Assembly (NCBI RefSeq): GCF_000471905.2
Contig: NW_006500010.1
Location: 3,449,848 to 3,513,847 of the forward strand
Origin: Amborella trichopoda
Taxonomy: Eukaryota; Streptophyta; Magnoliopsida; Amborellales; Amborellaceae
Direction: 5' to 3'
Length of the DNA: 64,000 bases
Within the stretch, counting starts at the first letter, position 1, and each line of letters opens with the position of its first letter. The notes beneath the pieces are model-generated. The model worked only from the letters and a program-made list of their open reading frames with translations. It was not told the DNA's origin and searched no databases. The position numbers and the translations under genes are program-made. Below are positions 12,801-24,300 of this stretch, piece after piece.

Positions 12801-14329
12801 TGAGCATTCTGTGAGCATTGCCATTTGCCAATCTAATTAAAAGTCAGTGAGTTTTAAGCTACAGCAGCTTTGGAAATTTTAAAAAAAAGAACATATATGG
12901 GCTTTAGAAACTGGGCTTTAGAGTTTCTAATACTTATTGTTTTAGTGCAAACAATAGCTTCTTGGGCTGCTTGTATCTAGTTCTGGCGATCGAGCTTTTA
13001 AGGTAAACTCAATCCACATTGCTGCTAGGGCTATAAATGACAACTGCTACATCTAGTCATGAAGATATGTTGTGTTTGTACTTCTCAATTAAATGCATCG
13101 CATACCTGATAAAAAAAAAAAGGTTGAACCACTTGTGTTGAGGACTTCCACTTGATAATAGAGTGGGAGGGTGATGACAATGCTTAATTTCATGGGATTG
13201 GTGAGGCTTGTGATAAGTCGATCGATGTAGATGTTAATTGGAACTTAGAAGTTCCTGTTGTGGCCTTATGGGTACTGCCAGAATTTGTGCTGACGTGTGT
13301 TTGCAAGTAGGGTATTCCTAAGGAGATTCTCTTTGTTCATTAAAACGTTTCTTGTCCTCAACTAGGTATGAGATGCTATGCAATAAGATGGAGCTGGTGT
13401 CTAGGATATGCAACAGAGGGGTTGAGGAGAGAGGTGCAAGGGGAACACTCCATCTGCTAGGCCAATTTGCTCACTGTTGTTCCCTGCTGCCACCTATTAC
13501 ATGTTTCCTAAATTGTCCTATATTTCTCCGTTCTGCCAGTAGTAAGTGGAATATCAGCATTCATTGATGGCTAGTGTGAATATATTGTAGGTTTTTTGTT
13601 TGCGAAATAGAGCGGATAATTCCAATTGATTCTGCTCTCACATTCATTAATGGCTGCTAGAAACATATGCAAATTTTAAAGGCATATCAATGACGGTTCA
13701 CAATTGCTATTGATTTCAGTCTCACTCTGATAGATGGCTATCTACTAGTTGCAATTAAGTACCATATTAGTGCTGTGCATGTTGACCAAATGGTTTTCGG
13801 TTGATACTTCATTTTACAGTCTATATTACTATCCAGTGACTGTCATTGATCGATCTTGTGTTGAATCTTATTGATTCTTTCAATGTTCTATTTTTCAAGT
13901 TTATTTTCCGAATTCATGCATGCGAGCATGTCATTTGGCCCAACAAAGTCTGATTTCTCACATTCTTAACAGGGGGCCCCAACTTGCTCGTTTTACGCAC
14001 AACATGGAGTATGCAAATTCGGACCCACTTGCAAATTTGACCACCCATTGGGCTCATTGAGCTACAGCCCTTCCGCATCTTCTCTAGCTGATATGCCGGT
14101 TGCTCCTTACCCTGTTGGTTCCTCTCTTGCGACTCTTGCTCCCTCTTCTTCTTCTACCGATCTTAGTGGGGCTCAAAAGTCCTCTGAAAACCCCTCGAGT
14201 AGCTCGATGGGTTCCTCCCCACTTAAAGGCACCCAATCTTTGCAAACCCAAACCTCTGCTCAGAGCTCTACCCCCTCAAGTAGTAGTAGCACCACAGGCC
14301 ATGGAACTGAAAACCCCAGTTCGATCTGA
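3889..14329 (+). CDS. Five-finger CCCH zinc-finger protein (plant ZFN / C3H32-33-like), seven exons, 458 aa
   Basis: Exons read directly, all with GT/AG borders and matching phases: 3889-3970, 5475-5626, 6626-6691, 7159-7278, 7854-8147, 8738-9043, 13973-14329 (stop TGA). The product has five C-x8-C-x5-C-x3-H fingers at residues 53-72, 99-118, 145-164, 299-318 and 345-364. The 3+2 grouping, GEYPERPGQP-type linkers and a Ser/Thr-rich tail are those of the plant ZFN family, predicted nuclear RNA- or DNA-binding proteins of similar length. The linker between fingers 3 and 4 is rich in Pro, Gln and Ser. The start at 3889 (MEYYGKNP) is the first ATG in the exon. Finger 2 is split between exons 3 and 4. 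All finger Cys and His residues are present, so the gene looks functional. Exon 6 could also begin at 8735 (AAG/CAG double acceptor, one extra Gln). The specific family member is not resolved. Confidence 0.95.
5221..5420. repeat. 100-bp tandem duplication in intron 1 of the CCCH gene
   Basis: 5221-5320 and 5321-5420 are head-to-tail copies beginning TAAGCCATAG and differing at only a few positions. The second copy ends 54 bp before exon 2, so it sits where branch point and polypyrimidine signals would lie. Confidence 0.9.
6156..6192. repeat. Alternating purine-pyrimidine tract (TG then GC)
   Basis: Thirty-seven bases alternate pyrimidine and purine without a break, first TG repeats and then GCGTGCATGCGCGCATGCG. 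It lies in intron 2 of the CCCH gene. Such tracts can adopt Z-DNA. Confidence 0.8.
7252..7403 (+). repeat. 75-77-bp tandem duplication covering the end of exon 4 and its splice donor
   Basis: Copy 1 (7252-7328) holds the last exon-4 codons (NILGYPLRP) and the donor CCG|GTGGGG at 7278/7279. Copy 2 (7329-7403) repeats them with CCT|GTGGGG at about 7353/7354. The donors are 75 bp apart and the frame between them has no stop, so use of the second would add 25 residues. Confidence 0.9.
10430..10875. repeat. LTR-like dispersed repeat, copy 1
   Basis: The part ending in AAATTTTGTCTTGCATCACA closely resembles 26070-26283 in the SNF4-like gene, sharing runs such as CTAGAATCCCTAGAAA and AATATACAT..TTGAAATT. 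The 5' part is more diverged. It looks like a retrotransposon LTR fragment; no coding sequence is attached. Confidence 0.55.
11155..12560 (-). mobile_element. Non-autonomous Ty3-gypsy LTR retrotransposon remnant with gag
   Basis: Read on the minus strand: LTR-like sequence (12560-12300), a primer-binding-type site, gag pieces, then a second LTR-like end (11260-11155). The two LTR segments share GGCAAGACCG(C/T)ACTCAGCAACC and further sequence, with about 160 bp missing from the 11.2-kb copy. At 12059-12068 the minus strand reads TGGTATCAGA, the start of an initiator-Met-tRNA primer site. Gag is visible as [14 protein letters not shown] (about 11720-11760) and a [10 protein letters not shown] knuckle-like piece (about 11270-11310), typical of Ty3-gypsy gag. 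No protease, reverse transcriptase or integrase remains. It lies antisense in an intron. Confidence 0.8.
11869..12300. repeat. 217-bp tandem duplication of gypsy leader and gag start
   Basis: Two head-to-tail copies with a period of about 217 bp. Each includes the PBS-side sequence (GGCTCCGGTTCTGATAC) and GATGCTAGTCGCTCATATTG-like sequence. The right copy has one base changed in the primer-site motif. Confidence 0.85.
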
Positions 14330-15625
14330 GAGACTCAAGTTCCAAAACCTGTTTCATACCCCAGTGAACCAAAATGTCACAGACCCCAATGTCTGTACTT
14401 CCTGAAAGTTCTATTTCAGGACTCTGGGAACATGAAATGTTTACTCATGGATTTTTCTTCTTCAAGAACCTCCAATACCCATTTTCTCAGCAGTCTTCAA
14501 AAGACTTGCCATTTGATCCAGCTCTGACCCACGTTAGATCAGCTTGCCCATTGTCATATTATGTTCGCTACATCTCCAAAATCTTTGTTATTTTTAATAA
14601 AGAAGCCTTGGTTCTACAGAAGGCAACAACCAAACCCAAACCCTTTACCCTCTCTTTTCACATTAATAATGGCCCGTTGTTTACAAGGTTAAGAAGGATA
14701 GCCATATCTCTCAATTCATAAGGATGTGCAGGCTGAAGGTTGGTGTTCTGTGTCTTGTTTTGGAAGAAGAGGACCAGATTTTCCCGGGCAAGTCCTTTTT
14801 TCTTTTATTTATTGTTATTTTTATTTCACCTCTTTGTCACAATATATGAACATTATGACTTATTGGTGAAGTCTTCCAATTTTGGTGTGATGGCTTCTTA
14901 GTAATCAAATTTACAGGATTGGGAGTCATTTTTGTCTTGCGGTATTAATCAACTTTGATTGATGCTTGCATGGGAAACACATGGCTTGGATAGGGGAAAA
15001 GCAATATTATTGTGAACGTTATTATCATTTGTATATTTTCATTTCAGGTCATTTGGTTGGATTCAAATAATCTTTGCTTCTCCATGTGCACACAGGCTTT
15101 AGAGAGTGTTTCCAGGTAGCAGGGTGTAGTGTAAAACAATTCGTATGGGTTAATATTATGTGGAAACCGCTTTGCTTTGCACCTATGTGTTTGCTGTGCC
15201 ATCTCGAGATATGGGTGACCGTCGGAAAACATCTTGGGGCTTGTATTGCCATCCATATTTGCGGTAGGAAAGAAGCAAAAATTTGTGCCTGTCCAGAAAT
15301 TTTGGCATGATCTTTTTCTTAGCAAATTGTATAAATTTTTTTAACTTGTTTGGCGAAAACATAGGCACAACAAAAATCCCAATATGAAAAAAAGAAGTAA
15401 ATTGCATGTACTTGCTGTTCTTTATCTATAGCATGAACTTTCTTCTTAACTTGCCATCATTTAAAGGGCGGGTAGTTTGTCATGATTAAGGGCATTTGCA
15501 GAGATGGTTCAGATACAGCTGTTTATTATGCTGACTTTATACAATAAATGCCCTCCAGTAGGCACTGGCTGGACCGCCCAACAAGTCTATTGAGCGGAAA
15601 GAATCCTTTCATTAATGAAGAAAAA
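14330..15625 (+). other. 3'UTR of the CCCH gene and downstream spacer
   Basis: An AATAAA signal at 14596-14601 lies 267 bp after the stop and is the likeliest poly(A) signal; another AATAAA is near 15543. No further gene is recognisable here. Confidence 0.5.
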
Positions 15626-15851
15626 GGGATTATCTACAAGGAGATTATTTATTTTTATTTTTTGTATATAGTGGTCACAATCATTCTCACACGGATTAGA
15701 TATAAAATTGAATTGCTTCAGGTGAGTTATAAAGTTCAAGAATTTTTTGGGAATTTTATGTTTATTCCTTGACATTCTTATAGCTATTTATTTTAAAATC
15801 TAAAAGACGAGAATGATTGTGTAAAAGATAAATTCTTTTTGTAGACAATTC
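15626..15851. mobile_element. Small MITE with GATT(A/G)TCTACAA termini, copy A
   Basis: The left end (GGGATTATCTACAAG, then GTGGTCACAATCATTCTCAC) is an imperfect inverted match to the right end (GAATGATTGTGTAAAAGAT...GTAGACAATTC). The same termini occur at 41712-41930, and half of the element at about 1218-1266. There is no ORF. Confidence 0.65.
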
Positions 15852-16149
15852 TAAAAAAATTAAACAAAGTTTTTTTTTTTTGTTAATAATTATGGCAGCC
15901 AACCAAGGTGACCCATTTTACTCATAAAATAGGTGGTATGGGGAAAAACGCTTTATTCATGCAAAATTAGTCCTTGCTTGAGTAGAGCCTTGGGCGATTA
16001 TTCTGAAGTGAAAGTATACAAGGAATGCCTCCATTTTTAAAAAAAGCACGTGCGCTAAACTCTCACAGTCATAAGACCATACTCGGAGATTTTTCAGTTT
16101 TTGAGAATCACCTAATAGTCTTTAGATAAGAAAAAAAATTGAATTGAGT

Positions 16150-18545
16150 TATCTAAAGCTTAAACATAGTAACTATGTTTGTCACTTTTGACTATGTTCT
16201 TTTGAGCTTATTTTTTATTTTTTTAGCCTTCCAATTGAACTAATTCACACTTCTCAACAAGTATTGTACTGGGTTTACGCCACACATGGCCAACCCATCT
16301 AAGTCTAATATATTTCTTCTTATTACCAATTGGTGTTATGCTTAAATTTGCTCGGATGTATTCATTTCGATTTTTATCCCGTTTTGTCTTACTATTCATT
16401 TATCTCAACATCCTCATCTCCACTACACATTCCATGGGTATATCATTTTTTGACTGCCCAACATTTTGCCCCATAGAGCAAAGCTAGATTTATAGTTGTC
16501 CTATATAACTTAATTTACCTTTTAGTTTCATTGCTATCTGGCGGTCTTAAATTATGGTTGCACATCACTACTTCGCCTACTCATCTCTAATTCTATGTGC
16601 GACATCTTTCACAATCTCTCCATTTTTTTAGAATAGCGACTCAAGATATTGAAAGTGTGCTCTTTTTGATATTTCGTGGCCGTTAACCTTAATTACCTCA
16701 TTGTCTTTACTCCTATTATTATTAAACTTGTATTCTATATATGTTGCCTTAGTCCGGCTAAGTTTAAAACCTTTAGATTCTTGAGCATTGCTTCAATGGT
16801 GTAATTTTGTGTTGACGCCGTTTCGGGTATCATCGATCAAAACGATGTCATCTGCCAACAACGTGCACCACGGTATATCATCTTGTAGGTGCAGTCGTCC
16901 ATAATTAAGACAAATAGGTATGGCTCAATGTTGACCTCTTATGTAGACCTATTGTCACTGAAAACTTACTCATATCCACTAGTTGCTCGTAGACTAGTTA
17001 GTGCTCTATCGTACATAGCTCTCACTAAGTCGGTGTATTGTCTAGAGACTTATTTCTTTTCCAACACCCATCATATAAAATCTTGAGGTACTCTATCGTA
17101 AGTTTTATCTAGGTCAATAAAGACCATGTAAAAGTCATTTTCCTTCGCCCTCAACTTTTCAATCAGTTGTCTAAGTAGGAAAATAGCCTCGGTTGTTGAC
17201 CTCCTTAGCGTAAAACTCAATTGGTTTTTTGATAAATTCGTTTTATGCCTTAGTCGTTGCTCAATCACTCTCTCATAGAGTTTCATAATATGGCTCGTAA
17301 GTTTGATCCCTCGATAGTTCTTACAATTTTGTGCGTCTCATTTGTTTCTATAAATAATGGGCGCCACAATGCTATTCATCCATTCATCAGCATTTTTTTT
17401 TATTTCAACACCTTGTCGAAACACTTGTTTAGCCGGTCAATGTCAATCTTCCCCATGCACTTCCAAACCTCTATCGGGATATTATATTGTCTAGAAGCCT
17501 TTCTTATGTTTATCCTTTTCAATGAATCTCACTGCCAATATCCTAATCCTACGAATGTATCTATGATATACGCCCGTATTTATACGAACAGTTCCTTCTA
17601 CCGTTATATTCCCATTATGTTTGTTATTTAATAATTTATAAAAGTAAACTTTCCACTTTTCATTGACCTCTCCATCCTTCACCAAGACCCTTTGAATCTC
17701 ATTAATGCATTTAATATGGTCTAGATCTCTATATTTTTTCTCTCATTTTTGCTAATTTAAATGTATATTTTTCACATTTTCTTGTTTCCAGTTTACTGTA
17801 TAGATTATCATATACTTTAAGTTCAGCCTTACTGTTTCTGTAGAGTTTTTCTTAGCATATTTATATTCTTCTAAGTTTTGATCATTTCTATTACACCGTC
17901 AAGTTTTATAACATGATCGTTTTTTGCTAATGGCCTTTTGAACCTCATCACTCCACCACCAACTTTTCATATTGAAATTCTTTTCCCTTTAGATTTTCCT
18001 AAAACTTATTTTGCCACTTTCTCAATACAGCCAACTATCTCATTCCACATAGCATTGACCTTATGTTTAAAGTTCCATTTTCCTTCTTTAATTAGTTTAT
18101 CATTAAATAAGTCAATTTCTCATTTTTTAAATTCTACCATCTATTTCTTGGACACCTATTAATTTCATCCATTCTATCATGTTTTTAAGCAGACGCCAAT
18201 AACCACGAGCCTATGATGGGTAGTTAAACAATCTCTCTTGAGATAACCACGCCGTCTTTACTTGATGGTGGATCTACTTTCTTAATTAGGAAGAAGTCTA
18301 TCTAGCTTTTATGTGGTCCAGTTTACAGGCTATAAATGTTCATCTCGCTGTTAAAAATAAATGTTTGTTATTTCTGAGTCATAGGCCATAACAAATCTAA
18401 AATAGCCCCACCTATCTCATTTCTTTCACCAAACCCATAACTTCATCTAACCCTTGATATATGCATCCTTAGCCACCCCAAGTTCATCAAAAATTTGGGT
18501 CCCACTGTATAAAATTTGCCATGTTAAATGGTGAACGCAGGAGAT
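16150..18545 (-). mobile_element. Decayed RTE-clade LINE (endonuclease plus reverse transcriptase)
   Basis: Minus-strand conceptual fragments, in order from the 18.5-kb side: endonuclease piece GGFGERNEIGGAILDF(V)MAYD (around 18.4 kb), a linker near 17.6 kb (VKDGEVNEKWKVYF), RT fingers/palm STTEAIFLLRQL and MVFIDLDKTYDRVP (17071-17286), the catalytic LADDIVLIDD motif (about 16.84 kb) and the 3' part KNRNEYIRANLSITPIGNK...IRLRWVGHVW (about 16.27-16.37 kb). Stops and frameshifts throughout make it inactive. The order and motifs are those of plant RTE elements. It lies in the spacer between the convergent genes. Confidence 0.85.
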
Positions 18546-18959
18546 AACTCATTGATAGTTTTCTTTTTCTTTTGGTTAGCTCTTTAGAAATGATAATGCT
18601 TAATCTTGCCCCAATGATGATGCTTAATCTTGCCCCTAAATAATTTACAAGAGGAATTCACTCCCCAATGACTATTTCGAAATTTTAGTAGATTTCATTT
18701 TATAAGAAGTTTAATAAACATTAGGGCCTCTTATTTACTATTGTCCAAAATTTTGACTGAAACGCCAATTTTATTCAGAAATTTTTTAAGATAATAGGTA
18801 GTTAACAGTTCATCAAGCGCAAACAATTTTAGGGATGTTTCATATTTCATGTTTCATTCAGCTTAATAAAATCAAATACTATTAATTTACTGTAGGAAAT
18901 AGTGAAGAATGATGTTCACCTAGAGTAATTCCAGACTTCTCCAGTTCAAGACACTTTTG

Positions 18960-19340
18960 TTAAAATTCAAGATGTAGAATTTCAATTATGATAAGGCTTC
19001 AACAAAGATGAAAATGTTGAGATCCATGAGTAGAAAGATTAAAAAAGTATAGAACTTAGAATGAACACATACAAGGAAACTTAAATGACGCTTCAATAGG
19101 GCAAAACAACTTAAATAGACTGGCTATATGCAACATAGACTTAATACAACATCAATTAAAAAGTATGATTTGGTTCAAATAGAAAGCTCTAAAAAACCAA
19201 AATAAAAAACCAGAAAAACAAATAATGAAAAAAGATACTGTAACTTTTAATCTTGCCCTTGACAGAAAATAGAAATGCATGATTCATGTAGTCAATCCCA
19301 AATAATTAAGATAAAACTTAAATGATGATTACAGATTCAA
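18960..19340 (+). mobile_element. Strongly decayed RTE LINE 3' end
   Basis: Plus-strand sequence keeps the shape of an RTE C-terminus: ATGTTGAGATCCATGAGTAG near 19014, and GATTTGGTTCAAATAGAAAG through TAGTCAATCCCAAATAATTA near 19156-19310. The latter aligns with the better copy at 34655-34830. The frame is broken many times. Confidence 0.65.
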
Positions 19341-20401
19341 TAAGGTACTTAAATGGCATTTCAAGGAAATATATCATCATGATCTATCATCCAACCATTT
19401 GATTAGTTAAAAATGAATTCAAAAACTTTGGGAGGATAACATGTAAAGGGATTTTGACAGTCTTCACATCAAGTAAAACATATAACCCTTTGAGGACTTT
19501 GCTAGGAACTAAAAAATCGGTTCTAGCAACACATCAAGCTCAAGTTTCCATGACCACATGCATCTTCCATCAACGGTTACATTTGAATGAACACCATTTT
19601 TGAAACTCCAATTCAATTTTGACGATTTTCTTACCATTACTCTCTCTCACACTCATACACACATAGAGTAGCTGCATCCAAGAAGCCTGTAAACAACCAA
19701 TGAAGCACAATAAAGGACCTATAACATGACAATGTACAAAAATGAAGTACAATAATGCTCGAATAAACAACTAACAAACCAGTAGAAAACAGAACCCACA
19801 TTATAGATGGGTCTCACTAATAGAAAGTCCAATGATTTATTTAACTAAATTTATTATAAAATAAAACCAGAAAATTTAATGGAAAATAGGAATTAACAGG
19901 AGATCACCAGTTTCTGAATTGACCGTGCCTGCCCACTAAAAGCACAGGCAAAGGCACCAGTCAACTGTTACCACTGACATGGTGCTTGCATCACCGACGA
20001 ACAACTACATCTCGATGTCAAAGTTCTTTTTTTTTTTTTTTCGTTTTTTTCACATTTTTCTGCTGTCAGGTAGCAAGTAGAATATGAATGTGATGCTCTT
20101 CAAAAAACATGGAAGGCATAATAAGCACATACATGGTTGGACTACTAAAGAACGGAAAATTGACAGAAGGTAAAAAAAAAAAATATAACCCCTCCAATTT
20201 ACAGACCTCGAGCCTCCCCAATACGAGACACGGCTCTACAGCCGAGGCCCATCCAATCAAAGAAAAGAAGGCAAGGCATAATGGCCAAAACTGAGATTTT
20301 ACACTCCTCGTTGCTTTTCTTTTTTTTTACTTTTTTCTTGTGGGCTTTCTTCCTTGCCATTGGTGCCATCCAGTTCAGGGACCTTGCTTTGGCTTGGGGT
20401 T
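19341..20401. other. Spacer and 3'UTR side of the SNF4-like gene
   Basis: No coding sequence is seen. The part next to 20402 is presumably 3'UTR of the minus-strand gene; no convincing poly(A) signal could be chosen. Confidence 0.4.
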
Positions 20402-20528
20402 CTACCCAAGCAGAAACCTGAACACGTCACTCAGGGAAATAATGCCCTCCACACGCTTGGTGCCAGCTTCCACGACCACAACTCGCCGAACCCCTACAAC
20501 CAAATTTCAAGAAGTTTCGAATAAAGAA

Positions 20529-20576
<48 letters not shown>

Positions 20577-21273
20577 TGGTTCGATCAGTATACCTTAGTT
20601 GGTATGNNNNNNNNNNNNNNNNNNNNGAGAGAGAGAGAGAGAGCTTATGGTTTCGATCAGTATACCTTATTTGGGTATGCAAAGAGAGAGAGAGAGAGAG
20701 AGCTTATGGTTTCGATCAGTATACCTCATTTGGGTATGCAAAGTCTTTAAGAGTAAATTGTACATTTCATAGAGCAAGTATGGAAATGTTTCATCATTTT
20801 CAAGGTTGATATTCTCATCAATTTGGACACAGAGCTCAGATAGACATCAATGTGCTCCCATTTTTCCAATCCAATAAAAAAACCCAAAGATCATGCATTG
20901 TGCATCAATGATGTCTGGACCATTCATCAAGCCTGCTATTTGCTTAACCAGCGATGACAAAAATTCCTATTGATGAACAACTGCAAAGAATAATATTATA
21001 ATAATAACATATGCAACTTGTTACCTGGGATTGCCAACCGTTCCATAACTTTATGAAGAGGATCAGAACGGAGGCACATCTGACACCGCTGCCCATTCAA
21101 GTAGCTGTAAGGAGAGTTTGCATCTTGTCCTAGTTGCAGGGCCTGAAAGTAGAGATAGACATGAAGAAATTTGATAGTTAGCCCATCTGGGATATGAATA
21201 CCCGAACAAAAGATGAGAAAGTAGACATTATTTCTAAAGGGACCCTAGTGTTTAAGAAAAAGCATAGCAGAGA

Positions 21274-21305
<32 letters not shown>

Positions 21306-24300
21306 GAGAGAAAGGGAGGAGCAATGGTGAAATTGTAGAATTTCTTATTTATTATTGCCAATAAAAATACCCAGTAAAGTTGCAAACACAACTGCAAGCA
21401 TCAATACGCGTGTACCAATTTTTTAAACTTCCGGGTTACTGACCAAGGTAGTAAACTCAACCATCAAAGAAATAGACAAGAATATGCAAGCCTTGATCAA
21501 GGAGAATAATTGGCGTCATCCAGAACTCAAAAGGACAAAGATCCTCCGGAACTCATTGTACTTTAATTTCTGGAGAAGTTATAATAAATAATAAGCTCAA
21601 ATTATCAAAAATAGTAACTATTTTCATTTTTTATTTTCAACATAAGTACATTACAGTAGCCATGTGCATTTGGCAAATATAATTTGGTCCATTACAAACA
21701 AGTTCTGTACAAACATTTTTGCTTTGTTTGGGTACATGGTCTCAACTGCACATAGCACAATGTTCGCCGCACATGTAAATTAAAAATTTCAACAAGTAGA
21801 TATTACACCTCAGTATTTTGCAAATTTGACCATGTTTAATGTCTTCGGTTCTCAATATTCCATCTAGCAAAGGTCAACTCCTAAGAGGTCACCTCTACTC
21901 CCAAGGTAGCAGCCTAAGCTGCTGCATTCCACCACTAAAACTAAAACAGAAGCAAAAACAAGCCTTTTCTTTACAACACACAAAGGGCAAGCTCCCTAAT
22001 TTTGCAGTTGACATAGTGTGATTTGTTTCAGGCAGTATGCTCTCTCATATGGTAAATTATGCAAGTCCAGTTGAATAATCCACTTCCTAGATATGCCGAA
22101 ACTCCAATGACATTCAAGCTTCATACCTTCTATTGAGGATTCCACTTCCAACTAAACAATATAAAAAAGATTAGACTTCAACTAAACACAAATATCCTGT
22201 TCTAAAATTTGTACTTTACTGGCTTAGAATTTAAGACTAACATATCCATATATAAAGATATATTTTGCTTAAACAAATATCATAAATGAACTTTTTTATT
22301 TTTGCATTTTTTTTTTTTTACTTTATATCTTTCTTCATAAAGCAAAAGGTTACCGTAAAATCTTTTTAGTTTTAGTTTACCTTTCTGATGAAAATATTCA
22401 ACATCCATAAGTGTTTCAACTACCGCACTTGAAGTTTACCCAACTTTTTCAGCCAGGTGATTCAAGCGCCAGTCTTGAACAAGCAGATTGCTTGGTCCAC
22501 AAAAAACCAGCAAGTCTTAAGTGTCATTAGAGGATGGTCAGACTGTTTCTCTTCCTTGTAAAGTCTCAGCTAGCAAAATTTCTATCATTTTATTACTTCT
22601 TAAATCAGCAGAACATACTTGTTAAAAGGTAAAAATCAGTTTATTGAAAGGAAATGAAAACACAAAGAACTCTGAACAACTCAAGTGATTACGTAACTGT
22701 CTGCTGCAATTCAATAATAACTGCATAAGAGATCTTTCTCAAACTGCATGGAGTGGCACAAGACATGACTGACACTCAGTGATTCAAAAAGTGGACCGCC
22801 CAGCGCCTAGGCGGTCCAGAAGGCCCAGGCCTAGGCGGCCAAACTGGGCGGCCAACCCTGAGCGGCCGCCTAGGCGGTACGGAACCCGCCTAGGCGGCCA
22901 ACAGGGGGCAAAAATTTTATTTTGTTTTTAAGTTGTATTGATTTTTTTTGAAATATAAAGGGTTTGAAAGATGGGTTTTAAGTTCATTTCAAACCTAAAC
23001 CCACAAGAACTCATTTTAGAGAGAAAGAAACCCCAAGAAAACTAAATTTTGTGACTTTCATTGGATCGAAGTGCTTCTCAAACTTACGGAAACGGATCCA
23101 AACATCACTCAGGTAGATTTGATTTAGTTTTGGAGATTTATAATCCTATTAGAGGGTGTTTCTTATTATTTTAGCACCAGAAAACATCTTAGAGGTGGGA
23201 GGTTTGGAGTTCAAGTAACCAAAATAAGTGCAAAAATTTATTTTTTAGATTGCTTGTTTTATTTTGAGATGTTTTCTTCAGGATCTAATCGAAGTGGAGA
23301 TCCGGGTTGAAAATATAGATATAACCCGAACCCAAATGACAAAAACTGCATCTAATGCAATTTTTGTGAAAAAAATACGAAAGGGAGAATAAACCGGTTC
23401 AAGAAGCATATTGCCAGTATTAAGGGGGATGTTGCCCCTTGTAAAAAATTTCTTGAAGCTATCAGAGAGGAGATTAAGCAATACATGAGTTTTGTAAAAC
23501 AAAAACAAGAACAAAATCCTTGTCATTTTAATAGAACTATTTTTGCTACTTGTAGAAGAATTGATCCGGGTTGGAAGTATGGTTCTAACCCAAAACCAAA
23601 CGATAAAAATTGTATAAAATATAATTTTTGTGAAAAAGATATCAATGGGGGCATTAATTGATTCAAGAAATACCTAACTGGAATTAAAGGGAATATTGCC
23701 TCTTGTAAAAAAGTTCTTGAAGCTATTCGAGATGAGATTAGACAATTTCTGAATTTAAAAGAACCAGAAAATAATGAAAATGAGCCTTGTTCTACATAAA
23801 TATCTTCTCCAGGTTCTTTTAAAAGTGGTGATCCGGGTTGGAAGTATGGTTATAACCTGAATCCGAATGACAAAAATCGTATTAAATGTAATTATTGCGG
23901 AAAGGATACTAATGGCGGCATTTACCAGTTTAAAAAACACCTTGCCGGTATTAAAGGGGATGTTGCCCCGTGTAAAAATGTTCCTGAGGCTACCAAGGAG
24001 GAAATTATACAATATTTGAGTTAAAGGAAGCACAAAAAGATAGAAAAGGGTAGAGCAACCAAGACTCCTAGGGCCCCATCCACACATACTAGTAAGAGAG
24101 AGGAAGAAGAAGAGGAGGAAGAGGCAGATTTAGAAGAAACAAAGGAGGACGAGCGTTATATTGAAGAGGAAGATGACTTTGATGATGATGACCTCAATTC
24201 TGATGCATATGATGAAGCTGTTATTCCTTCTGATGATGATGATGATGATGACTGAACTCTTGGTGTTGAGCATTGACTGTTGACTATTGTGTCTGTATAT

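Larger units (their letters stand above)
9044..13972. other. 4.9-kb intron 6 of the CCCH gene, filled by repeats
   Basis: The intron separates the exon for finger 4 from the exon for finger 5. It contains an LTR-like dispersed repeat (10430-10875), a Ty3-gypsy remnant (11155-12560), an AT dinucleotide run near 10312-10336 and a CT-rich stretch just after the donor. No host exon is recognisable inside it. Confidence 0.8.
20494..21024 (-). other. Last intron of the SNF4-like gene with GA-composite minisatellite
   Basis: The intron separates the last two coding exons. Its 3' half, close to the acceptor at 20494, contains the GA composite repeat and a 20-base assembly gap. Confidence 0.7.

Noticed and set aside
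14374-14721. 115-codon open frame after the CCCH stop
   Set aside because: It overlaps the 3'UTR and includes the poly(A) signal; no domain is visible.
20340-20809. Open frames with Arg-Glu repeats around the gap
   Set aside because: Produced by the GA microsatellite and N run; they also overlap the real last exon on the other strand.
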